A stretch of DNA of 64,000 nt from Promineifilum sp. (GCA_017983515.1 JAGOBF010000011.1:52881-116880); one strand, 5' to 3'. Positions 35,425 through 44,134 are shown, counted from the first letter of the stretch. The notes: generated by a model from the letters alone, not told the origin. Translations and numbers: made by a program.

Positions 35425-35752
35425 AGCCATCTCCTCTTGGCAGCCAGGCAGCGCACGCCTGCAAACTCTGATCACAGTATTAGAGCTTGCTAAATATAAC
35501 GCAAAACCTTGCATTGCCAATAAAATTCGGCTCATTTCGGAAACGAACAGATCATACGCGTGCATCAGAAAGATGGCCTGATGGGTACGTTCATAGAGTA
35601 TAAATTATAACATGGTAATTTTCAGGTGACAAGTTGGTGGCAAAATAATGGCAGGCGAGATTTTGACTTGAGTACACCGACTGTAGCTACACCTGTTCAC
35701 ATTCATACTCATCCTTTACAAGCTAGATAGCTTATTGCCATGCTGGCATCGG
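35388..35752. other. Leader and upstream region of oppD
   Basis: This AT-rich stretch holds the oppD promoter (35604-35632), a leader of about 210 bases and the mini-ORF at 35380-35424. No convincing longer gene is present: the 61-residue open frame from 35565 lacks a ribosome-binding site at its first ATG. Between the promoter and the terminator at 35753 I see only short repeats such as CTAGATAG and TTGCCATGCTGGCA. Confidence 0.5.
35604..35632 (-). promoter_or_regulatory. Strong promoter of the oppDF-SBP1 operon
   Basis: TTGTCA (35627-35632) and a perfect TATAAT (35604-35609) are 17 bases apart on the minus strand. TG one base before the -10 gives an extended -10 element. Transcription would begin near 35597. 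Confidence 0.8.
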
Positions 35753-35793
35753 AAAAACATTGCTCCCTCCCCCGTGCTGGCGAGGAAGGGAGC
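35753..35793 (-). terminator. Intrinsic terminator after SBP2
   Basis: Reading the minus strand, GCTCCCTTCC and GGGGGAGGGAGC form a stem of about ten pairs (35762-35793), followed by AATGTTTTTCC. It lies 68 bases after the SBP2 stop, and so separates SBP2 from the oppD promoter. Confidence 0.65.
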
Positions 35794-35860
35794 CTGCGGC
35801 GCTGCGCTAATAAGTGCTGATTATCAGGCAGTCACCATTTGAAGAGGAGGACAAACAGGT

Positions 35861-37921
35861 TTATTCCGCTGCTGTCAAGGAGTAAGCGTAGTAATCGCGG
35901 CCGAACATACCGACTCGATAGTAGTAGCCGTTGACCCAGCGTTGGGTGTACCAGGGCGCATCGCGTTGCAGCAGGATGATCTGCGGCACCGTGTCATAGA
36001 ACAGCGCTTGCAGGTCGAAGTAGGTCTGCTCGCGCTCGGCCGGGTCAGAGGCCAGAACGCCGGCGTTGACCAGTTCGCGATACTGATCCATCAACTCGGC
36101 GGGGATGTTCTGTCGCGCGCCGTAGGTGCCGACCAGATACGGCTGCACCCAGTTGTGCGGGTCATGGATGTCTTCCTGCCAACCGTTGACGGCTACCGGC
36201 AGCTGCGATGCCCGTTGGGCGGCCAGAAACGTCGGCCACGGCAATCCCAAGGTCTCGATCTGGTACAGCGGGTTGAGCGCGCCGAATTCGCCCTGCAAGA
36301 TTTCGCCGATGGTCTGGCGAGTGGTATTGCCCGTGTTGAAGGCGATCTGGAAGCGGAAGCCGGTCTCCGGCAGTTGACCGCCCCAGGCCTCGGCAATATA
36401 GGCTGCGCACGCTTCGGGATCGTACTCATACATCTGGCCTTCGGGGTTGTAACCCAACATGCCGCTGATGATGGGGCCGTTGTTGCGCACGCCCTGGCCC
36501 AGCAAGACTTCCTGATTATAAATCTCGTAATTGAAGCAGGTGGCCAACGCCTTGCGCATGTTGACGTCATTGAAGAAGTCCAGCGGGATGCCGTTGCCAT
36601 CCAGTTGGCCGCTGCCCACGTAAGACGAGCCGTCGGCTACGAAGAAGGTGGGGAAGATGTCGGTGCGGTTCACGCCCGGCCGATTCACGTACTTGCGGAA
36701 GATGCCCTCCGGATTCTCCGGATTGGGTTGGCAATCGCCGGTTTGCGCGTCGCAAATCTCGCCCACCAACGGATCGATCTGCACTTCATGCTCCGGGTTC
36801 ACCGTAGAGTAATCGGCGTCGCCGGCTTGCATCATCGAAAAGCGCGTGCCCCACTCATCCACGACGGAGTAGATGATCGTCTTAAGCGCCGCAGGGCCAT
36901 AGGGGCCGCCTTCCCACTTCGGCGTCTCTTCCGTGCGCCAGTAGCCCTCGTAGGCGGTCAGCACCAGCTCTTCGCCGGGCGTCCAGTGGTCGAGCATGTA
37001 AGGGCCAGTACCGTTGATGAGGGGCGACAGCTCCGAGTTCTCGGCCCCAGGCGCATACCAATTCTGCCACGTCGCACAATCACCGTCCCAGGCGCCTTGC
37101 TCCATGGTCCATTCCTGATCCAGGATCATGCCCCAGGTCTGGGAGATGGTGGCCAGGAACGGCCCCCAGGGTACGGCCAAGGTGAAGGTCACTGTGCCGG
37201 CATCATCATCGGCGACAATGGCCGACTTGACCAGCTCACAGGTGGCGGCCAATTCTTCGGCCGTCGCCCCGGCCAGTAGCCCTTCCGGGTCGCCGGCAAA
37301 AGCGCCTTCCTGGATGCCCTCGGTGATGTCGCCGGAGGTATAGCCCAGGATCGGCTCCAACAAAAGCCACTGCGGGCCATTGGGGTCGCTCTGCAGCAGG
37401 CCGCGCTGGAAGGTGTAGGCCACGTCATGAGGCTCCAGCGTGCCGCCGGCGTGGAAGGTGACACCCTCGCGAATGTTGAAGGTGTACGTCTTGCCATCCT
37501 CGGAGATGCCGCCGTTGTCCTGGGTGGGCACTTCCACGGCCAACGCCGGCACGAAGTCGGTCGGGCTGGTGTGGTCATAAATGACGAGCGGCTCCATCAC
37601 GTTCTGAATAACGTTGCCGCCGGAGGTCTCGTAATCCAGCGCCGGATCGAGCGTGTCCGGTTCGCCGAAGGATACCTCGTGCCAGGTTGTCGGGTCGGCC
37701 GCGCCCGCGGGTGCCTGCACGTCCGGTACCGGCGTAGCCACTACTTCCTGCACCTCGGTGACGACGCGCGTCACCTCGACCGGCTCACCTTCTTCTACAA
37801 TCGTTTCGGTGACCACACGCGTCACTTCGACGACTTGCGCCTGCGGCTGGCAGGCGACCAGCACGAGGGCAACTACCAAAAACAAGGCCATCATTAGGCC
37901 GCTTTTCCTGAATCGTAACAT
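35861..37921 (-). CDS. Family 5 peptide-binding lipoprotein SBP2
   Basis: A second solute-binding protein, 686 residues. The lipobox is VLVAC (Cys24). The next 50 residues repeat VEVTRVVTE-type units (VVEVTRVVTETIVEEGE, PVEVTRVVTEVQEVV). The mature part parallels SBP1 segment by segment: GEPDTLDPALDYET, TYTFNIREGVTFHAG, AYTFQRGLLQSDPNGPQW, TGPYMLDHWTPGEE, SGQLDGNGIP and RNNGPIISGMLGYNPEG. ATG 37919-37921 has GAGGAG seven bases upstream. Unlike SBP1 it forms its own transcription unit with a terminator. Two binders feeding shared permeases would widen the range of peptides. Confidence 0.93.
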   Translation of the reverse strand: MLRFRKSGLMMALFLVVALVLVACQPQAQVVEVTRVVTETIVEEGEPVEVTRVVTEVQEVVATPVPDVQAPAGAADPTTWHEVSFGEPDTLDPALDYETSGGNVIQNVMEPLVIYDHTSPTDFVPALAVEVPTQDNGGISEDGKTYTFNIREGVTFHAGGTLEPHDVAYTFQRGLLQSDPNGPQWLLLEPILGYTSGDITEGIQEGAFAGDPEGLLAGATAEELAATCELVKSAIVADDDAGTVTFTLAVPWGPFLATISQTWGMILDQEWTMEQGAWDGDCATWQNWYAPGAENSELSPLINGTGPYMLDHWTPGEELVLTAYEGYWRTEETPKWEGGPYGPAALKTIIYSVVDEWGTRFSMMQAGDADYSTVNPEHEVQIDPLVGEICDAQTGDCQPNPENPEGIFRKYVNRPGVNRTDIFPTFFVADGSSYVGSGQLDGNGIPLDFFNDVNMRKALATCFNYEIYNQEVLLGQGVRNNGPIISGMLGYNPEGQMYEYDPEACAAYIAEAWGGQLPETGFRFQIAFNTGNTTRQTIGEILQGEFGALNPLYQIETLGLPWPTFLAAQRASQLPVAVNGWQEDIHDPHNWVQPYLVGTYGARQNIPAELMDQYRELVNAGVLASDPAEREQTYFDLQALFYDTVPQIILLQRDAPWYTQRWVNGYYYRVGMFGRDYYAYSLTAAE

Positions 37922-38227
37922 CTTGAATCTCCTCACTTAATAATCCGCCCGTTTGGGACGGGTATTCGGCGCTGCTTGTGGTAAAGTAGTAGAAGTTTTA
38001 CGAAATATGACACCTCCGGTCTTTTGACGCTCCACCCCACCCGCTATTCCCTTCTTTCGGCGATTGGATAGCTCATCGTAAGGGAGGAACAAGTCAATTG
38101 CTGTTGAGTGCGGTTCGTGTTGTGCATTCCTACGCGACAGTATACTATGGTGTCAATTAGGTGTCAATAGGGTGACATTACGATGTCATTTTAGGGTCGA
38201 GCTATTCTCACCACTAAGGTGTTTTCT
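37922..38227. promoter_or_regulatory. Divergent control region of SBP2 and the reductase gene
   Basis: This 306-base region has no gene. For SBP2 the best minus-strand candidate is TTGACT (38092-38097) with AGCTAT (38068-38073) at 18 bases. An ACCCGTCCCAAACGGG hairpin lies in its leader near 37945-37962. For the plus-strand gene, TATACT (38141-38146) is followed at once by four 11-bp repeats (see 38149). Confidence 0.5.
38149..38192 (+). promoter_or_regulatory. Operator of four 11-bp direct repeats
   Basis: Contiguous units GGTGTCAATTA, GGTGTCAATAG, GGTGACATTAC and GATGTCATTTT share GGTGTCAwT and recur exactly every 11 bases, about one helical turn. Within them TGACAT-TACG-ATGTCA (38173-38188) is also a perfect palindrome. 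The array begins two bases after the -10 box TATACT, so a bound protein would cover the transcription start. Contiguous 11-bp operators are used by some MerR-type repressors (CarH/LitR). No such gene is in the window. Confidence 0.6.
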
Positions 38228-40420
38228 ATGAAACAAATTCTGGTTATCCACAACGGCGAAGGCGGCGAGACGGCCGATTACTCATTTATGGGCCACAACC
38301 TGCTGCTGCGGCGAGCAGGCAGCGGCGGCGATGCGGAGCGCGTTCGCGCGCTCATTCAGACCAACGACGGCCAGGTAGACGCCATCGCCCTGGAGGGCAT
38401 GCCCAACACGCTGGAACTGGGCAGCGCGCGACGGCCGCACGAATTGGGTACGACTCTGCCCCGGGTGGCCCAGCGCACGCCCGTCGTCGACGGCTCCGGC
38501 ATTCGCGCCGGGCTGGAGCGCTGGGGCGTCATTCTGGCCGACCGCGCCCAGCCGGGTATCTTCGCCCAGAAGCACGTGCTCATGGTTCCCGGGCTGAACC
38601 ACAACGGGCTGGCCCAGGCCCTCGGCCGCCGGGCCGCCGACCTGCGTTACGCCGATCCGATGGTCTACTTCAATCTGCCGGCCGTGCCGCTGGTCGGCAG
38701 CCGGGGAACGCTAGACCAGGCTTCCGGCCCCACCCTTGACCAGCTCAAGGACGCCGCTTTCGACCGCCTGCAACCGTTGCCCGGCGGCCCGCCCGAACCG
38801 CGTGATGCCGGCGCTTTCGCCTGGGCCGACGTTCTGGCCGGCGACATCGGCGTCATCCGCCGCCACGCCCCGGCCGACCTCAAGCGCAAGACGGTCGTCG
38901 TCGAATGGGCCACCGATGAAGACCTGGCCGACTTGCGCGAGCGGGGCGTCAACATCCTAATCACCATGATGCCCGCGCTGGACGGGCGCGGCGAACTGGG
39001 TCGCTGGTCGGCGGCGGCCATCGAGGCAGTCATGGTCGCCCTGCGTCCGGATCCTGCCGCCCCGCTGAGCGAGGATACCTATCTGGACCTGATGGCCGAT
39101 CTCGACTGGACGCCCGCCGTTCGCTATCTGCAGCCGGGCGAGGCAGGCATCAATCGCTTTGCCTTCGTCATCCATCCCCTTAGCATCAAATTCATCCACA
39201 ACGACAAGCGCTTTCGTTGGACAAAAAGACTGCCCGACGGGCTGGTCGAATCCTTTTCGGCCCGCATACCACCTTTCTACCTGTCGCGCATCACCGGCGG
39301 GGTTTCGCCCACGACCGGCCAGCGTATCGAAGGCCATCTCATTTCGCTGGGAGCCACACCCCGCCAGATGATGAACCACGGCGAGCGCTTCACCTACGAC
39401 AAGCTCAACCAGGCGGCGCGCATCGCCGAGCGCAAAGGCGCGCGCATCATGGGTCTGGGCGCGTTCACCAGCGTCGTCGGCGACGCGGGTATCACCGTGG
39501 CCCACGAGGCCGACATTGCCATCACCAGCGGCAACAGCCTGACCGTGGCTGCCACGCTGGAGGCGGCCAAGCAGGCGGTCATCAAGATGGGCGCGACCGA
39601 TCTGACCCAGGGCAAGGTCATGATCATCGGCGCCACCGGCTCCATCGGCGCGGTTTGCTCGCGGCTGCTGGCGCAGGCGATCTACGACGTCGTCCTGGTG
39701 TCGATTGAGCCGGAGCGTCTGATCGAACTCAAGCGCACCATCCAGGAGGAGACGCCGGGAGCCACCGTGGCCATCGCCACGCGGGCCGATGACTACTTGG
39801 GCGAATGCGATCTGATCGTCACCGCCACCTCGGCTTTCGGCCAGCGCATCGTCGACATCACCAAGTGCAAGCCGGGCACGGTCATATGCGACGTCGCCCG
39901 CCCGCCCGACATCAGCAAGGAGGAGGCGGCGCTGCGGCCCGACGTGCTGGTCATCGAGAGCGGCGAGGTGCTCATCCCCGGCGACATCGACTTCGGCTAC
40001 AACATCGGCCTGCCACCCAAGACGGCCTACGCCTGCCTGGCCGAGACGGCCCTGCTGGCGATGGAAGGCCGCTTCGAGGACTACACCCTAGGCCGCAACA
40101 TCACCATGGAGCGTGTCAAGGAAATCTATCGCCTCTTCAAGAAGCACCAGTTCCAGATCGCCGGGCTGCGCTCCCACGACGAGTATGTGACCGACGACAT
40201 GGTGGCCGAAAAACGGGTGCTGGCCGACCAACTGCGCGCCGACCCGGCCCTGTTTGCCCGCGTTCAAAGCGAATCGGCGGCCAAGCTGGCGACGATACCC
40301 GTCTCGTCGAAGGGCGTGAAAGCCGGGCGGTCGGGCATGTGGCGACCGGTGGCGGCGGTGGGCGCGGCGGCCGCCGCCGGGGCAGCCGGCGTGCTGTTCT
40401 TCCGCCGTCGCAAGACCTGA
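38228..40420 (+). CDS. Acyl-ACP-reductase-like dehydrogenase with tail anchor
   Basis: A 730-residue protein. Residues 320-660 resemble cyanobacterial long-chain acyl-ACP reductase: [31 protein letters not shown], a Rossmann motif [25 protein letters not shown] and [20 protein letters not shown]. Cys603 in that last motif matches the acyl-accepting cysteine of those enzymes. The first 300 residues ([40 protein letters not shown]) are not a domain I recognise. The C-terminus is a likely membrane anchor: [20 protein letters not shown], then [11 protein letters not shown] 38228 is chosen over GTG 38219 because AAGGTG lies six bases upstream. Aldehyde-forming lipid metabolism is plausible. The substrate is unknown. 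The final codon and stop lie inside a palindrome. Confidence 0.8.
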   Translation: MKQILVIHNGEGGETADYSFMGHNLLLRRAGSGGDAERVRALIQTNDGQVDAIALEGMPNTLELGSARRPHELGTTLPRVAQRTPVVDGSGIRAGLERWGVILADRAQPGIFAQKHVLMVPGLNHNGLAQALGRRAADLRYADPMVYFNLPAVPLVGSRGTLDQASGPTLDQLKDAAFDRLQPLPGGPPEPRDAGAFAWADVLAGDIGVIRRHAPADLKRKTVVVEWATDEDLADLRERGVNILITMMPALDGRGELGRWSAAAIEAVMVALRPDPAAPLSEDTYLDLMADLDWTPAVRYLQPGEAGINRFAFVIHPLSIKFIHNDKRFRWTKRLPDGLVESFSARIPPFYLSRITGGVSPTTGQRIEGHLISLGATPRQMMNHGERFTYDKLNQAARIAERKGARIMGLGAFTSVVGDAGITVAHEADIAITSGNSLTVAATLEAAKQAVIKMGATDLTQGKVMIIGATGSIGAVCSRLLAQAIYDVVLVSIEPERLIELKRTIQEETPGATVAIATRADDYLGECDLIVTATSAFGQRIVDITKCKPGTVICDVARPPDISKEEAALRPDVLVIESGEVLIPGDIDFGYNIGLPPKTAYACLAETALLAMEGRFEDYTLGRNITMERVKEIYRLFKKHQFQIAGLRSHDEYVTDDMVAEKRVLADQLRADPALFARVQSESAAKLATIPVSSKGVKAGRSGMWRPVAAVGAAAAAGAAGVLFFRRRKT

Positions 40421-40446
40421 CAGGTTTCAGAAAACCTGTCAGGTCT
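40413..40446. repeat. Perfect 15-bp palindrome containing a stop codon
   Basis: AGACCTGACAGGTTT (40413-40427), loop CAGA and AAACCTGTCAGGTCT (40432-40446) are exact complements. The TGA stop of the reductase gene (40418-40420) is in the left arm. A single arm of the same unit (AGACCTGACAGG) occurs inside the gene at 17258-18658. Confidence 0.75.
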
Positions 40447-40461
40447 GACCTAAACACTACT

Positions 40462-41328
40462 ATGCACCCACGGTTGATCCTGGAACGCTACGGCATCGCC
40501 CCCAAGCAGAGCCTGGGCCAGAATTTTCTCTATGACGAGGGTCTGCTGGCGCGCATTACCGCCGCGGCCGAATTGTCGCCCGACGACGCCGTGCTGGAAG
40601 TCGGCCCCGGCCTGGGGGCGTTGACGCGCCAACTGGCTTCGGTGGCCGGGCGCGTCGTGGCCGTCGAACTGGACGACCGGCTGCTGCCCATCCTGCGCTA
40701 CGAGCTGGAGCCGTTCAGCAACGTCGAAATCGTCCACGGCGACATCCTGACCTTCGACCCGGCGTCGCGGTTCGCCGGGCCGTTCGTCGTCGTCGCCAAC
40801 GTCCCCTACTACATCACCGGGGCCATCCTGCGCCGGCTGCTGGAGGGCAACCCCCGGCCGCGGCGCATGGTACTGACCGTCCAGCGCGAAGTGGCCGAGC
40901 GACTGACCGCTGCGCCGCCCAACATGAGCCTGCTGGCGGTCAGCGTGCAGTACTATGGCCGGGTGAAGGGGATGGGCACGGTGAAAGCGGGCGCGTTCTG
41001 GCCGCGGCCGGAAGTGGATTCGGCCGTCATTCGCATCGATGTGGACGAACGGCATCTGAGTCGTAGCGCCGGTTTCTTAACCGGCGAGCAAGCCGCGGAG
41101 CAGAGGGGCACGGTCGAAGTAGAGGAAGCCTTCTTCCGCGTCGTCCGCGCCGGGTTCAGCGAGAAGCGCAAGCAACTGAAGAACAATCTGCGGCGGCTGG
41201 GGCCGAGTGATGAGGCGATTGCGGCCGCGCTGGAAAAGGCTGGAGTCGATGGCAGGCGCAGGGCGGAGACATTGACAGTGGGGGAGTGGGAAAAGCTAGT
41301 TCAATCGTTGGCCGGGAATGGAGCATAG
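40462..41328 (+). CDS. rsmA: 16S rRNA (adenine1518/1519-N6,N6)-dimethyltransferase
   Basis: KsgA/RsmA dimethylates two adenines in helix 45 of 16S rRNA late in 30S assembly, using S-adenosylmethionine. In 288 residues: PKQSLGQNFLYDE, EVGPGLGALTRQL (SAM loop), VVAVELDDRLL, VHGDILTFD and the catalytic NVPYYITGAI. The C-terminal helical domain contains FFRVVRAGFSEKRKQLKNNL. ATG 40462 fits the family's N-terminus; the open frame far upstream is antisense-free overlap only. No Shine-Dalgarno site is present. Between IRIDV and EEAFF there is an insert (SRSAGFLTGEQAAEQRG) encoded by a palindromic repeat at 41067-41086. Confidence 0.95.
   Translation: MHPRLILERYGIAPKQSLGQNFLYDEGLLARITAAAELSPDDAVLEVGPGLGALTRQLASVAGRVVAVELDDRLLPILRYELEPFSNVEIVHGDILTFDPASRFAGPFVVVANVPYYITGAILRRLLEGNPRPRRMVLTVQREVAERLTAAPPNMSLLAVSVQYYGRVKGMGTVKAGAFWPRPEVDSAVIRIDVDERHLSRSAGFLTGEQAAEQRGTVEVEEAFFRVVRAGFSEKRKQLKNNLRRLGPSDEAIAAALEKAGVDGRRRAETLTVGEWEKLVQSLAGNGA
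41067..41086. repeat. Palindrome inserted in the rsmA coding region
   Basis: CGCCGGTT-TCTT-AACCGGCG is a perfect 8-bp stem with a 4-base loop. It lies exactly where RsmA gains a loop of about 17 residues between the Rossmann-like and C-terminal domains, so the repeat seems to have been accepted in frame. Confidence 0.6.
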
Positions 41329-41332
41329 CGGG

Positions 41333-41639
41333 GCTGTCAGAAATTGTGTAACCAGAAATCCACTACCGTTTAGCCGCGCAGGCGGCGGGAGGTTACACGA
41401 TAACAAAACTGAAGAAATCCCCATCACCCCAGGAGTCTCTGCCCTCCACGGAAGAAGTCCAGGCCGAGCTGGCCAAAGTCCAGCCCATGGACGCCTCCTC
41501 CGGCAAGGAAGGCGTCTGCACCCGGCTGTTTGCCTCCACGCTGGAGCAGATGGTAGAAGGCGAACTGACCGAGCATCTGGGCTACAAGCCGTATGAGGCC
41601 ACCGGCCGCAACTCCGGCAACAGTCGCAACGGACACTAA
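41333..41639 (+). pseudogene. IS256-family transposase remnant (N-terminal part)
   Basis: From about 41400 one frame reads KLKKSPSPQESLPSTEEVQ, AELAKVQPMDASSGKEGV, LEQMVEGELTEHLGYKPYEA and TGRNSGNSRNGH, then a stop at 41637. The ELTEHLGY-(x)n-GRNSGNSRNG block is the standard N-terminal signature of IS256-type transposases, which are normally about 400 residues. Here only about 80 remain and the DDE catalytic core is absent. There is no ATG at the expected start (ATA follows GGGAGG), and the only in-frame ATG is at 41487. GGGCTGTCAGAAATTGTGTA at 41333-41352 resembles an IS256 terminal repeat. No right end was found, so the element is dead. Confidence 0.75.
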
Positions 41640-41931
41640 AATCCAGTGAATCACCTGCGAAGACAGCTCTTGAGACGATTATTGGCACCATAAGAAAAGT
41701 TAGCGCGTTAATTATGTGACGCAGCAAGAAGCGGGTTTTCGTCCAATTGCTCCCAGAAGGCCAAACAGCGCATCAACCGATCGGTTGGTGCGGTCGCTCC
41801 CAGTCGGTTGACCGCGTAATCCCTCCCTCGATAGCCTAATTTCAACCTCTCGGCCGGTCACTTTCTCCGGGCCGGCTGCTATCCTGTTGTCAATGAACAC
41901 AAACCTAACCAGAACCACACAGGAGAATGTC

Positions 41932-42297
41932 ATGAAACAGCAAACAGTCGTCACTTCAGAACAGGTCAAAGGGGAACACGAAGTTGGAAAGTGGATGGGA
42001 GTGTTAATGATCCTTATGGGCGTCATCTTCTTCATGGGGACGTCCGGGTTCACCATCGGGGGGCACAGTCCCACGCTGCTGATAGCCCTGTTGCCCATCT
42101 ATTGGATCGGCGTGTCGGCTTACAGGCGCTACAAGGAAGACGGCCGCCTCACCCGCCGTGTCTTCGGCATTGCCATTTTCGCCGTGCTGCCCTTCGCTTA
42201 CATGACCGCGATGCTGCTGGGCTACGCTGTCTCAGGCCTGTGGCCTCTGGGCATCATTATCGTTGGCGTTTCTTTCATCTTGTTTGGCAGCAAATAG
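41932..42297 (+). CDS. Small membrane protein, four helices
   Basis: A 121-residue protein. ATG 41932 is preceded by AGGAG at six bases, preferred over the ATG at 41893. After a 20-residue polar start come helices WMGVLMILMGVIFFMG, SPTLLIALLPIYWIGVSAY, RVFGIAIFAVLPFAYMTAM and GLWPLGIIIVGVSFILFGSK, with a basic loop RRYKEDGRLTRR in the middle. Such LiaI/LiaF-TM-like proteins often stand beside stress-sensing two-component systems, and here an exporter and a kinase/regulator pair follow. The function is not established. The ABC ATPase starts 25 bases downstream. The 41640-41931 stretch upstream holds no gene that I can support. Confidence 0.7.
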   Translation: MKQQTVVTSEQVKGEHEVGKWMGVLMILMGVIFFMGTSGFTIGGHSPTLLIALLPIYWIGVSAYRRYKEDGRLTRRVFGIAIFAVLPFAYMTAMLLGYAVSGLWPLGIIIVGVSFILFGSK

Positions 42298-42322
42298 AGG
42301 CAGAGTTGGAAATGAGGGCGCA

Positions 42323-43234
42323 ATGACACAAGTAATTGAAGTACGAAATCTACGCAAGGCTTACAACGGAATTACCGTCGTGGATGATGTTTCCTTCAAC
42401 GTCGATGAAGGCGAGATCTTCGGCATCATCGGGCCAAATGGGGCCGGCAAGACGACGATGATTGAGTCAGTCATCGGCTTGCGCAAGCCGGATAGCGGCT
42501 GCGCCTCGGTGCTCGGTCTGGACCCGCAAAATGAGGCGCGCCAATTGGGCAACCGCATTGGCACCCAGCTACAACAAGCGGCGCTGCCGGAACGGATGAA
42601 AGTATGGGAAGCGCTTGATTTATACGCTTCCTTCTATGAAAAGACCGTCCCGTGGGAGCCGTTGATCGAGCAGTGGGGCCTGGCCGAGAAGCGAAACACG
42701 CAGTATGGGAATCTCTCCGGCGGGCAGAAGCAGCGCCTGTTCATTTCGCTGGCCTTGCTGAACGATCCCCAAATCGTCTTCCTGGATGAGCTGACGACAG
42801 GGCTTGACCCGCAGGCTCGCCGGGCGACCTGGGACCTGATCCGCGCTATCCGCGAGCAGGGCAAGACCGTTGTGTTAATTTCCCATTTCATGGATGAGGT
42901 GGAAGCGCTGGCGGACCGGGTGGCCGTAATCGATCACGGTCGGGTCATCGCGCTGGACACCCCGGCCAACCTGATCGCCGGCCTGAACGGGGAGACGCAG
43001 GTGCTCTTCTCAGTTCCCAACGGATTTGAGGCGCAGCGACTGGAGAAAGTGAGCGGCGTCACCACCATGCACCAACACAACCAGCACATCACTATCAGCG
43101 GCAATGGCCCATTGCTGGCCAATGTGGCCGCCGCGCTGGCCCAACACAATATCGCCCCGGCCGACCTGCGCGTGCAGCAGGCCAATCTGGAAGATGTCTT
43201 TCTGGCATTGACCGGGCGAATGATCAGGAACTGA
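42323..43234 (+). CDS. ABC-2 type exporter ATP-binding protein
   Basis: A 303-residue ATPase of the drug/lipid export class (CcmA/DrrA-like). It has Walker A GPNGAGKTT (about 39-47), the Q-loop in GTQLQQAALPERM, the signature LSGGQKQRLFISLALL, Walker B QIVFLDELTTGLD and the switch ISHFMDE. After the nucleotide-binding domain, about 90 residues (from LNGETQVLFSVPNG) form the DrrA-type C-terminal extension ending in LEDVFLALTGR. ATG 42323 has GAGGG four bases upstream; the 20 extra residues in the longer frame run over the preceding gene. The matching permease is next, 58 bases downstream. A two-component system follows, so inducible export of an envelope-active compound is likely. Confidence 0.92.
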   Translation: MTQVIEVRNLRKAYNGITVVDDVSFNVDEGEIFGIIGPNGAGKTTMIESVIGLRKPDSGCASVLGLDPQNEARQLGNRIGTQLQQAALPERMKVWEALDLYASFYEKTVPWEPLIEQWGLAEKRNTQYGNLSGGQKQRLFISLALLNDPQIVFLDELTTGLDPQARRATWDLIRAIREQGKTVVLISHFMDEVEALADRVAVIDHGRVIALDTPANLIAGLNGETQVLFSVPNGFEAQRLEKVSGVTTMHQHNQHITISGNGPLLANVAAALAQHNIAPADLRVQQANLEDVFLALTGRMIRN

Positions 43235-43292
43235 GTGAAGGTGAAGCCTTGTGCTGACCCGGTTAATCAGTCGCGATCAAAAGGAGTTAATC

Positions 43293-44030
43293 ATGAAGAC
43301 CTTTCTCAAGCTGACCTACATGGAATTAAAACTACAGCTCCGCGAGCCGTTGGCCCTCTTCTTCACCCTCGCCTTTCCGGTGATGGTCATGGTGCTGTTT
43401 GGCTTCATATTCGGCAACGAATCCGATGCGTTGCTCGGCGGCTACGGCCGGGTCGATCTGTCGGTGCCCGGTTACATCGGCATGATCGTTGGCACCATTG
43501 GCATGCTGAGCATTCCCACCACGCTGGCCAATTATCGTGACCTGGGCATTCTGCGGCGGCTGCGCGCGACGCCCCTGGGTTCCAGCCCGGTGTTGTGGTC
43601 GCAGGTGGCCGCGCAGGTCATCATGACGGTCGCGGGCATCATCTTGCTCTTCATCGCCGGCCTGGCCATCTTCGACCTGCGCATCCCCGACGGCAATCTG
43701 GCTATCGTTCCGGCCATCCTGCTAAGCGCCTTCAGCTTCTTCGCCGTGGGCTTCGTCCTGGCCGGCGTCATGCCCTCCGCGCGAACGGCCCAGGCCGTCG
43801 GGATGGCTATTTTCTATCCCATGCTCTTCCTGTCCGGCGCGGCCATGCCTCGCTACATCATGCCCGACTTCGTGCAACAGATCGCCGGATTCTTGCCGCT
43901 GACCCACGTCGTCATCCTGATCGAAGAACTCTGGTTGAAGGGAACCTGGAACCTCACATCATTGACGGTCGTCGCGGTCGTGCTCATCCTGGGCCTGGTG
44001 ATATCCCGTTTCACATTCCGCTGGGAGTAA
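43293..44030 (+). CDS. ABC-2 type exporter permease
   Basis: A 245-residue membrane protein, partner of the ATPase before it. Six helices are visible: PLALFFTLAFPVMVMVLFGF, VPGYIGMIVGTIGMLSI, VIMTVAGIILLFIAGLAIF, LAIVPAILLSAFSFFAVGFV, AQAVGMAIFYPMLFLSGAA and LTSLTVVAVVLILGLVISRF. The ABC-2 signature region is LRRLRATPLGSSPVLWSQV followed by GAAMPRYIMPDFVQQIAGFL. ATG 43293 has AAGGAG at six bases; 14 extra residues in the longer frame include part of the linker. A 13-bp inverted repeat follows the stop. Confidence 0.92.
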   Translation: MKTFLKLTYMELKLQLREPLALFFTLAFPVMVMVLFGFIFGNESDALLGGYGRVDLSVPGYIGMIVGTIGMLSIPTTLANYRDLGILRRLRATPLGSSPVLWSQVAAQVIMTVAGIILLFIAGLAIFDLRIPDGNLAIVPAILLSAFSFFAVGFVLAGVMPSARTAQAVGMAIFYPMLFLSGAAMPRYIMPDFVQQIAGFLPLTHVVILIEELWLKGTWNLTSLTVVAVVLILGLVISRFTFRWE

Positions 44031-44057
44031 TGGTACACTGACTATGATTGAGAAAGG

Positions 44058-44120
44058 AAGTCGCCAGCTTTCTATGCTGAAGATAGCTCTCGGCCGTCGT
44101 TCGAATAAGCTGGCGACTTT
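44058..44120. repeat. 13-bp inverted repeat between permease and kinase genes
   Basis: AAGTCGCCAGCTT (44058-44070) and AAGCTGGCGACTT (44108-44120) are exact complements with a 37-base loop, the right arm followed by TCATT. It may be a partial terminator or attenuator within the exporter-sensor unit. Confidence 0.55.
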
Positions 44121-44134
44121 CATTGGCCTAGACC

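Noticed and set aside
35425..35565. Upstream 47 codons of the frame that leads into the oppD mini-ORF
   Set aside because: The first ATG has no ribosome-binding site and the composition is unlike neighbours. Only the last 14 codons with AAGAGGAG were kept.
35942..37279. Open frame of 445 codons on the plus strand
   Set aside because: Antisense shadow of SBP2. The similar shadow on SBP1 merely reflects the paralogy of the two genes.
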